From NCBI GenBank assembly GCA_017419325.1, contig JAFOLN010000033.1, positions 1 through 5,719 of the forward strand: a stretch of DNA of 5,719 nt. Reading direction: 5' to 3'. This DNA comes from Clostridia bacterium (lineage in GTDB: Bacteria > Bacillota > Clostridia > Oscillospirales > RGIG577). This document shows positions 1-4,975 of the stretch, one piece after another. Made by a program: the position numbers and the translations under genes. Every line of letters begins with the position of its first letter. Within the stretch, counting starts at the first letter, position 1. The notes below the pieces were generated by a model. The model saw only the letters and a list, made by a program, of their open reading frames with translations, did not search any database and had not been told where the DNA came from.

Positions 1-113
1 CGAAGCGTCTCGCCATGAGGCATCATTCAAGACTGTTTTTCCACCAATTGGCGCTGTCGCGCCCGTGACTTCGGTTCCCGCCGTTTGTAATGCGGCATTA
101 AAAAAGAATCCTT
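1..113. other. Unassigned left end, open in one frame on each strand
   Basis: This stretch lies beyond the stop codon of the large fusion gene and carries no gene I can name. On the minus strand one frame stays open to the window edge and reads KGFFFNAALQTAGTEVTGA, followed by APIGGKTVLNDASWRDAS. It has no start codon and good Shine-Dalgarno in front of it. On the plus strand a second frame is open from the edge to a TGA at 152-154 and would be a gene tail overlapping the fusion gene by about 40 bases. The minus reading faintly recalls the GxKT-x-L-D motif of DhaL-type kinases, but too little is present to claim that. A dispersed repeat is another possibility. I see no strong terminator for the upstream operon here. 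Confidence 0.3.
50..63. repeat. Small GC-rich hairpin
   Basis: GGCGC-TGTC-GCGCC is a perfect 5-bp inverted repeat with a 4-base loop, about 50 bases past the stop of the fusion gene. On the minus strand it is followed by AATTGGTGG, not a T-run, so it is not a typical intrinsic terminator. The only T-run nearby on that strand (100-105) follows a weak AT-rich 5-bp stem. Either could slow RNA polymerase, but neither is a convincing end of the operon. Confidence 0.3.
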
Positions 114-2396
114 TTATCTGCGCGGCGCAGTATCTCCCTTCATCCTTCCTATGAGCTCGTCAAAGAAGTCGCACAGCTCCCGCGCCGCCTCCTGCGTCTC
201 GCCCTGCGCATGAAGGACAATCCTCTCCGCCCCCTCCTCGGGGCATATCACAACGCTGCCGCGGGGCCGCCGAATCTTTACGATGCCGTCGCTGGACGCG
301 TCCTCCCCCGCGTACGAAAAAAGCCTCCTCATCGTCCGCGCCCGCCCCGCGGGAGCGCAGGACACGCTTCGGCTCATGACAAAAACCTCGGGCAGCTCCC
401 TTAAAAGCTCGTCCGCGCCCACGCCGCGGTAAAGCGCATGGCAGGCTATGCGGCAGGCCTGCACCGCCGCGTCGTGCGCCATCGACTGCGCGCACACATC
501 CTCTCCGCCGTCCGCGCCGCCGTACTTCTCTTTTATCGCGTCCGCCGCCTCACCAAGCTGCGGCGGCACGGGGAACCGCGCTCTCGCCCCCTCCCTGTAA
601 TATACAAGGGCGCACAGAAGCAAAAGCCGCTCCCCGGATATCACCTCGTTTTTCTTCGTTATAATCTCAAGCACGCCGTCCGTTATGTCGTAAACGTCCC
701 CCGCTTCGCCGCAGGCGTCAACCCCGATGCGCCCGAATATGCGCTTCGCCGTCTCATAGTCCGCGCCGCGCCCCGTAAGGCGGACGCTGCCGCCAGCGGG
801 CAGATAAAGCGCCCTCGCCATCGCGTCGATATAGAGCTCGGCCGCCCGGGGAAACGAAAGCCGCTGCGCCGCCCGAAGGCGCGAAAAGTCCGCGCTCCGC
901 CTGTATAGCGCGGCTCGTCCGAGCGCGCCCGTCACCTTCGGCGGCAGGGGAAGACCGTCCGCGCCCATGAAGCTTACGCGCACCCTTCCCGCCGCGCACT
1001 CCGAATATACGCCCGCGTCACAGCCCATGCGCCGCACAACATACGCGCACGCGCCCCGGTTCAGAGCCCCCGCGTCTACGACGCTCATGCCCCCGAGGGA
1101 CAGCCCCTCCGCTATAAGGGAGCTTACAAAGGCCGCCTCGCGGCAGCCGCAGCTTCCCACGGCCGAAAGCTCCCCGTCCGTAACGCGGGAAAGCGCCGCC
1201 CCAAGGTCAATGAGCGAGGCGGGCGAAAAATCATCGCACAGGCTTACAACGGCGCCGCTTCCCGTTACGCGAAGCCCACGCTCTCCCTCGTCGCCCGGCG
1301 CGATGACTGCCCGAGGGCGTATTAGCGCGCCGCGCCCCAGCTCCGCGTCCTTTCCTATATACGCCCCCGCGCCCACGGCGCAGCCCTCGCCTATATGAGC
1401 CCGCGCGCCTATATGCGCGCCCTCGTCCACCGCCGCGCCTGTAACGGACGCGCCCTTTTCGACCTTCACGGACCCCATAAGCACGCTTTCTCTCACGTCG
1501 GCCCCCGCCGCTATATCGCAGCCGTCGCCTATTACCGTATACGGCCCCGCCGCGGCGCCCGCCGCAATGTGCGCGCCCCGCCCAATATACACGGGCGGCA
1601 CTATCCGCGCACCGGGGAACGCGCTCCCCCGTTCGTCCCATATGCGGGCGTATCCGCTTCCGAGAAGGCTTTCGCCTATGCCGCCCGCGTTGTCGAAAAT
1701 ATCGCGGTGACAGCGAAGATACGCCCCCGGGTCGCCCATGTCGCACCAGTAGCCGTCCCCCAAAAAGCCGAAAAGCGCCCTTTTTTGCCTCTGCGCCTCG
1801 GGAAAAAGATCGCGCGCGAAATCAAATGGCGCGTCCCCCGGCACAAGCCCGAAAAGGGAGCTTTTCAAAACATATATCCCCGTATTCACAAGGTCGGAGC
1901 ACACCCGCTCCCACGCGGGCTTCTCCGTAAAGCGCACGATGCGCATATCGCCGTCAAGAAGCACCGTGCCGTACCTGACGGGGTCGGCCGCGTGATAAAG
2001 AAGCACGGTGGCGTCCGCGCCCCGCCGTTTATGGAAATTTACGGCCTCCTTTAAGTCAAAATTGAACACCGCGTCTCCGCTTACCACAAGAACGTCCGCG
2101 TCATCCGAAAAAAAGCCCTCGGCCGCCTTAACGCATCCGGCGGTGCCCAGCGGCTTTTCCTCTCTGAAATAAGAAAGCGACACGCCGAACCGGCTCCCGC
2201 TTCCGAGCGCTTCCGTTATCTTTTCCGGCATAAAGCCCAGGGTTATGCCGATATCGGTAAACCCCGCCCGTGAAAGCGCCCCTATCGTATGCTCAAGCAC
2301 GCTTTTACCGAAAATATCGGACAGCGGCTTCGGTCTTTCCCCGGTAAGCGGCCAGAGCCGCGCGCCGCGGCCTCCCGCCAAAACAATGGCTTTCAT
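114..2396 (-). CDS. Sugar-1-phosphate nucleotidyltransferase fused to a degenerate phosphomannomutase-like domain
   Basis: A cytosolic 760-aa protein with three parts. Residues 1-235 are a nucleotidyltransferase that should join a sugar-1-phosphate and an NTP into an NDP-sugar and pyrophosphate. The nucleotide-binding signature is at 8-25 (GGRGARLWPLT...PKPL), the metal-binding G107-D108 is in SGDAVFNFDL, and E158-K159-P160, N171-T172-G173 and W217-x-D219-x-G221 follow as in mannose-1-phosphate guanylyltransferases. Residues 265-367 are hexapeptide repeats (IG-x-GA type), a left-handed beta-helix. Residues 372-750 follow the phosphomannomutase order of segments, but the catalytic-serine region reads YSECAAGRVRVSF (464-476) where TASHNP is expected, the DGDxDR metal loop is only DITDG (570-574), and the phosphate-binding RPSGTEP is ICPEEGAER (717-725). 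The C-terminal half is therefore probably not a mutase. Full-length relatives are annotated as mannose-1-phosphate guanylyltransferase/phosphomannomutase. The GDP-mannose assignment is likely but unproven. The gene begins 46 bp after the second PII-like gene, so co-transcription is likely. Confidence 0.88.
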   Translation of the reverse strand: MKAIVLAGGRGARLWPLTGERPKPLSDIFGKSVLEHTIGALSRAGFTDIGITLGFMPEKITEALGSGSRFGVSLSYFREEKPLGTAGCVKAAEGFFSDDADVLVVSGDAVFNFDLKEAVNFHKRRGADATVLLYHAADPVRYGTVLLDGDMRIVRFTEKPAWERVCSDLVNTGIYVLKSSLFGLVPGDAPFDFARDLFPEAQRQKRALFGFLGDGYWCDMGDPGAYLRCHRDIFDNAGGIGESLLGSGYARIWDERGSAFPGARIVPPVYIGRGAHIAAGAAAGPYTVIGDGCDIAAGADVRESVLMGSVKVEKGASVTGAAVDEGAHIGARAHIGEGCAVGAGAYIGKDAELGRGALIRPRAVIAPGDEGERGLRVTGSGAVVSLCDDFSPASLIDLGAALSRVTDGELSAVGSCGCREAAFVSSLIAEGLSLGGMSVVDAGALNRGACAYVVRRMGCDAGVYSECAAGRVRVSFMGADGLPLPPKVTGALGRAALYRRSADFSRLRAAQRLSFPRAAELYIDAMARALYLPAGGSVRLTGRGADYETAKRIFGRIGVDACGEAGDVYDITDGVLEIITKKNEVISGERLLLLCALVYYREGARARFPVPPQLGEAADAIKEKYGGADGGEDVCAQSMAHDAAVQACRIACHALYRGVGADELLRELPEVFVMSRSVSCAPAGRARTMRRLFSYAGEDASSDGIVKIRRPRGSVVICPEEGAERIVLHAQGETQEAARELCDFFDELIGRMKGDTAPRR

Positions 2397-2405
2397 GCGA
2401 ATATA

Positions 2406-2412
2406 CACCTCC
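2406..2412 (-). promoter_or_regulatory. Ribosome binding site fixing the start of the fusion gene
   Basis: GGAGGTG lies 9 bases upstream of the ATG at 2394-2396. An in-frame GTG at 2406-2408 would add four residues (MYIR), but it is the last three bases of this Shine-Dalgarno itself. The ATG also starts the protein directly at MKAIVLAGG, as usual for this family, so 2396 is the better start. Confidence 0.85.
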
Positions 2413-2442
2413 GCATGATATTATGGCCGTGCGCGCCCCCTG

Positions 2443-2787
2443 TTATTCCTCGCTCATCATCCTCACAACGCCCGCGATGTCGTCAACGGGCAGAGAGATG
2501 GCCATGCCGCGCCCCTCGCGGTTAAGTCCCGCTCCTGCGCTTACGGCGCGCATTATATCGCGCCTCTTCTGACGCGGCACAAGTATCATGACTATCTCCT
2601 TTTCCGGCTGTATCGTCATGCCGAAGAACTTCTGCGTCTCGCGGCTGCCCGTGCCCCGCGCAAGGAATACAGTGCCGCCGTGGGCTCCCGCGCCCCTTGC
2701 CGCGTCCATAACGTCGTCCGCAAAGCCGCGGTTCACTATGACAAGTATAAGCTCATACTGCTCGCTTTTATAAACCTCCGAACTCAT
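2443..2787 (-). CDS. PII-like signalling protein, second copy (GlnB-like fold)
   Basis: A 114-aa soluble protein of the nitrogen-regulatory PII superfamily, whose members are usually trimers that bind a small ligand and a target protein. The strand-helix start is YELILVIVNRGFADDVM (11-27), followed by GAHGGTVFLARGTG (34-47) where the T-loop begins, FFGMTIQPEKEIVMILV (54-70), and a GRGMAISLPV segment (92-101) corresponding to the B-loop. The T-loop is short and lacks the uridylylation tyrosine, and GDGK of the canonical B-loop is GRGM, so the ligand may differ from the ATP/2-oxoglutarate pair of GlnB. The ATG overlaps the stop of the preceding PII-like gene (ATGA, 2784-2787), so translation is probably coupled. 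There is no in-frame alternative start nearby. Role by context: regulator of the DUF1538 membrane protein. Fold confidence is high; function is inferred. Confidence 0.85.
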   Translation of the reverse strand: MSSEVYKSEQYELILVIVNRGFADDVMDAARGAGAHGGTVFLARGTGSRETQKFFGMTIQPEKEIVMILVPRQKRRDIMRAVSAGAGLNREGRGMAISLPVDDIAGVVRMMSEE

Positions 2788-3182
2788 CCCTTTTCGCCCC
2801 TTTCCGTAAGTCTTTCGCCCATTATCATATTAAAAAGCGTCATACCCGCAATACTCTGAACGGGCACCGTAAAGGCGACGCCCCCGCCGGGCTTTGAAAA
2901 GCCCATTTTGTCCGACAGCGCCGTAAGTATTTCGTGGGCCTCGCCCGCGTATACGGCGCATATGAATATATCCTTCTCGCTTCCGCCTATGCCGAGTATC
3001 TCAAGCATCTCCGTGGGCGCGGTGCCGCGTCCCAGCATGACCATGCCGCCGTGGGCCCCGAGGCGGCGCGCCTCCTTCGATACCTTGGGCCCCTGCCCGC
3101 GCGAAACAACGGCTATAAGCAGCTTTATGGGCTTTACCGTCCTTTTTAATTCTTCTTTCATAGCTGTCTTTGCGCACCTCAC
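2784..3182 (-). CDS. PII-like signalling protein, first copy, paralogue of the next gene
   Basis: A 132-aa PII-superfamily protein directly after the DUF1538 gene. It shares the order of motifs of its neighbour: IKLLIAVVSRGQG (19-31), LGAHGGMVMLGRGT (41-54), SEKDIFICAV (68-77) and GGGVAFTVPV (99-108). It is clearly diverged from the neighbour: the segment after RGT is shorter (APTEMLEILGIGG) and the B-loop is GGGV instead of GDGK. The GTG at 3180-3182 overlaps the DUF1538 stop (GTGA) and has only a weak GGA 6 bases ahead. An ATG at 3159-3161 would give 125 residues, MKEELKRTVKPIK..., but its nearest GAGGTG is 13 bases away. I keep the GTG because of the overlap; the first seven residues are uncertain. 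It probably forms homotrimers or mixed trimers with the next gene product at the membrane. Confidence 0.83.
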   Translation of the reverse strand: MRCAKTAMKEELKRTVKPIKLLIAVVSRGQGPKVSKEARRLGAHGGMVMLGRGTAPTEMLEILGIGGSEKDIFICAVYAGEAHEILTALSDKMGFSKPGGGVAFTVPVQSIAGMTLFNMIMGERLTERGEKG

Positions 3183-4696
3183 TCTTCATCCGAAAATTCA
3201 ACGATATCGTCGCCGTCCGCGTCGGCCTGTGAAACGCTCGCGGCGCGTCTCAGTTTAATCTTATAAATGAGACCCATTATCTGAATCGTTATAAGCGGCG
3301 TCATGGCCACCATCGCCACAATGCCGAAGGCGTCCGTCATCATGTCGCCCCCCGTGGCCGAAACGGCCCCCATGGACAGCGGCAGAAGGAACGTGGCCGT
3401 CATCGGCCCCGACGCAACGCCCCCCGAGTCAAAGGCAATGGCGGTGAACACGTCGGGCGTAAAGAAGGAAAGTATAATGGCCAGCGCGTACCCCGGAGCC
3501 ACGAACCACCAGAGCGACAGACCGTTTAGGCTCTTTATCATGGACAGCGCAAGCGACCCCGCCACGCCTATTGCCATGCACATGAGCATGGACCTTCTCG
3601 ATATGGAGCCGCCCGAAACGCTCTCGACCTGCTCCGTAAGCACATGAACCGCGGGCTCCGCCATAACGACGAAAAAGCCCATAAACGCCCCCAGCGGCAC
3701 AAGAATCCAGTTATACGAAAGCCCCGCAATGCTCTCTCCTATGTGGCAGCCCATGGGCATAAAGCCCACGTTCACGGCGTCAAGGAATATAACGAGCCCT
3801 ATATACGTATACCCCGCGCCCACAAGAATCTTCGCAAGGCTCCTTTTCGGGAGCTTTAAGAATATGGCCTGAAATATAAGGAAAAAAACGAGTATCGGTA
3901 TAAGCGCAAGCGCAACGTGGGAAAAATATTCGGGCAGGCTCCCGAAAAGCGCCCGAAACAGATCGCCCGCGCCGTTTATCACGGGCGCCTCCGGCAGGCT
4001 CTGCGTGCCTGCGGGCGAGCCGAATACAAGGCCCATGGCCATAACGGCGATTATCGGCCCCACGGAGCAAAGCGCGATATATCCGAAGGAGTCGTCGCGG
4101 GAGCTTGCGCCGCCGCGCACCGCAGATATACCTATGCCCAGCGCCATTATAAAGGGCACCGTAATGGGCCCCGTGGTCACGCCGCCCGAATCAAAGGCCA
4201 CGCCGAGAAACCCGTCCGACACGAAAAGCGCCATAACAAAGACCGCCGCGTAAAGTATGAGAAGCGTTATTTTAAGCTTCCGGCCGAATATTACCCGAAG
4301 CGCCGCAAGCACCAAAAATATGCCCACGCCCAGCGCCACGGTAAATATTATCGTATTGTCGGGTATGGCGGGCACCTGCCCCGCCAGCACCGAAAGGTCC
4401 GGCTCCGCCACCGTAACGGCGAAGCCCAGAACGAAGCATACGACGATAAAGAGCCAGAGCTTTCTCGACTTTGAAAGCTGCGCGCCGATAAGGTCTCCCA
4501 TGAGCATCATGGACACGTCCGCGCCCAGCGTAAAGAGCCCCATCCCCACGATGAGAAGAAGGGCGCTTATTATAAAGAGCCCGAGCGTCCCCCATGACGC
4601 CGGGGCCGCGGTAAAATTCAGAATCACCACTATTACGGTTATCGGCAGTATCGCCGCAACCGCCTCTTTGAGTTTTTTTATCAAGGCATTGTTCAA
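3179..4696 (-). CDS. DUF1538 family membrane protein, two-repeat type, putative cation/proton antiporter
   Basis: A 505-aa, very hydrophobic protein with roughly a dozen membrane segments. It contains an internal duplication, about 50-240 and 297-480. Each half has an LF/IF...MPMG- or MMLMG-like segment (54-71; 303-325), an AEP motif followed by LxxQV (97-108, AEPDLSVLAGQV; 346-357, AEPAVHVLTEQV), and FDSGGVxxGPxT (168-179; 422-433). The repeated acidic E and D inside membrane segments are good candidates for ion coordination. DUF1538 proteins UmpA/UmpB have been described as a two-component Na+(Li+,K+)/H+ antiporter; here both repeats are in one chain. The last 25 residues are a charged, acid-rich tail (VSQADADGDDIVEFSDEE) that is probably cytosolic and could meet the PII-like partners. 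The start is TTG (4694-4696), preceded by AAGGTGAAGG and, 15 bases off, GGAGG. No better in-frame start exists after the upstream TGA at 4724-4726. Ion specificity and direction are unknown. Confidence 0.85.
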   Translation of the reverse strand: MNNALIKKLKEAVAAILPITVIVVILNFTAAPASWGTLGLFIISALLLIVGMGLFTLGADVSMMLMGDLIGAQLSKSRKLWLFIVVCFVLGFAVTVAEPDLSVLAGQVPAIPDNTIIFTVALGVGIFLVLAALRVIFGRKLKITLLILYAAVFVMALFVSDGFLGVAFDSGGVTTGPITVPFIMALGIGISAVRGGASSRDDSFGYIALCSVGPIIAVMAMGLVFGSPAGTQSLPEAPVINGAGDLFRALFGSLPEYFSHVALALIPILVFFLIFQAIFLKLPKRSLAKILVGAGYTYIGLVIFLDAVNVGFMPMGCHIGESIAGLSYNWILVPLGAFMGFFVVMAEPAVHVLTEQVESVSGGSISRRSMLMCMAIGVAGSLALSMIKSLNGLSLWWFVAPGYALAIILSFFTPDVFTAIAFDSGGVASGPMTATFLLPLSMGAVSATGGDMMTDAFGIVAMVAMTPLITIQIMGLIYKIKLRRAASVSQADADGDDIVEFSDEE

Positions 4697-4701
4697 GCCT
4701 T

Positions 4702-4716
4702 CACCTTCAATCCTCC
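4702..4716 (-). promoter_or_regulatory. Ribosome binding region of the DUF1538 gene
   Basis: On the minus strand this reads GGAGG-ATTGA-AGGTG. GGAGG is 15 bases from the TTG start, which is long, while AGGTG is 5 bases from it. GGAGG is ideally spaced (7 bases) for a GTG at 4702-4704 that opens a three-codon frame, GTG-AAG-GCT-TGA, whose stop overlaps the TTG start as TTGA. Either the inner AGGTG serves the TTG directly, or a micro-frame couples translation. Confidence 0.45.
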
Positions 4717-4717
4717 G

Positions 4718-4735
4718 GCTTTTTCAAAAAAGCCC
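4718..4735 (-). promoter_or_regulatory. Hairpin immediately upstream of the DUF1538 Shine-Dalgarno
   Basis: On the minus strand GGCTTTTT-TG-AAAAAGCC is a perfect 8-bp inverted repeat, realistically a 7-bp stem with a 4-base loop, ending one base before GGAGG. There is no T-run after it, so it is not a typical terminator. Its position suggests an effect on ribosome access or mRNA stability. The outer arm also pairs with 4867-4880 (see the long-range repeat). Confidence 0.5.
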
Positions 4736-4742
4736 TGTTGTC

Positions 4743-4780
4743 GTCTGCACTTTATGCATTTTTACCAAAATAGTGCAGAC
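4743..4780. repeat. 9-bp perfect inverted repeat, hairpin or operator
   Basis: GTCTGCACT (4743-4751) and AGTGCAGAC (4772-4780) are exact reverse complements separated by 20 bases. A TTTT/AAAA pair inside the spacer (4760-4763 with 4767-4770) could extend the stem. It lies about 50 to 85 bases upstream of the DUF1538 start and downstream of the candidate promoter, so it would be in the 5' untranslated RNA. The arm centres are about 29 bases apart, close to three helical turns, so a DNA-binding regulator is also possible. No regulator gene is in the window. Confidence 0.55.
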
Positions 4781-4828
4781 AAGTTTTCATAAACCGAAAA
4801 AAATGTTCGCATTCATGGACTTTTCCAC

Positions 4829-4856
4829 ATTATCAACAGAGTTTTGAACAGTACAA
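4829..4856 (-). promoter_or_regulatory. Candidate sigma-A-type promoter for the DUF1538-PII operon
   Basis: On the minus strand TTGTAC (4856-4851), a 16-base spacer and GATAAT (4834-4829) form a plausible -35/-10 pair; the -10 matches TATAAT at five of six positions and the -35 only three of six. A start near 4822 would give a 5' untranslated region of about 125 bases containing the 9-bp repeat and the hairpin. A competing extended -10, TGTTAAAAT (4870-4862), lies just upstream without a good -35. Confidence 0.4.
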
Positions 4857-4975
4857 GCCCCATTTTAACAGGGTTTTTTTACTTTTTGCAGAAATATGAA
4901 CACGAAATAAATGTTGCCGTATTCAAAGCCCAAGTTTACATAACGACCTTTTCTTTCATTTTTGCATACTTTTGC

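Larger units (their letters stand above)
4726..4880. repeat. Long-range inverted repeat enclosing the leader
   Basis: Arms AAAAAAGCCCTGTT (4726-4739) and AACAGGGTTTTTTT (4867-4880) are reverse complements at 13 of 14 positions, enclosing 127 bases. The left arm overlaps the hairpin next to the ribosome binding site, so pairing with the distant arm and formation of the local hairpin exclude each other in a transcript long enough to contain both. This could be a regulatory switch, the ends of a small MITE-like insertion, or chance in A/T-rich DNA. No target-site duplication is visible beside the arms. Confidence 0.4.
4697..4975 (-). other. AT-rich intergenic leader region between tsaD and the DUF1538 gene
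   Basis: This 279-bp gap is far richer in A and T than the genes on either side and holds no credible gene. Small frames such as MSKSMQK and MKEKVVM lack support. It carries a candidate promoter, two DnaA-box-like nonamers (4821-4829 and 4830-4838), a 9-bp inverted repeat, a hairpin before the DUF1538 ribosome binding site and a long-range inverted repeat, each listed separately. The gap breaks the tight packing seen downstream and marks a likely new transcription unit starting with the DUF1538 gene. Confidence 0.7.

Noticed and set aside
438..908. 156-codon open frame on the plus strand
   Set aside because: Antisense to the fusion gene, low-complexity Arg/Pro/Ala composition, no recognisable domain.
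1280..1640. Tandem DNA repeat in the GC-rich segment
   Set aside because: The periodicity comes from the hexapeptide (IG-x-GA) coding of the beta-helix, not from near-identical DNA units.
1395..2054. 219-codon open frame on the plus strand
   Set aside because: It lies antisense inside the fusion gene; its Arg/Ala/His-rich reading is a by-product of the GC-rich hexapeptide and nucleotidyltransferase coding DNA.
2406..2408. GTG as start of the fusion gene
   Set aside because: The GTG is the 3' end of the GGAGGTG ribosome binding site for the ATG at 2396, and family homology starts at that ATG.
4257..4847. 196-codon open frame on the plus strand
   Set aside because: Antisense to the DUF1538 gene, Ser/Thr-rich reading typical of the strand opposite a membrane protein.
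4857..4880. Intrinsic terminator on the plus strand (CCC...GGG then seven T)
   Set aside because: The stem is only three or four GC pairs and no plus-strand gene leads into it; the T-run is better explained as one arm of the long-range repeat.
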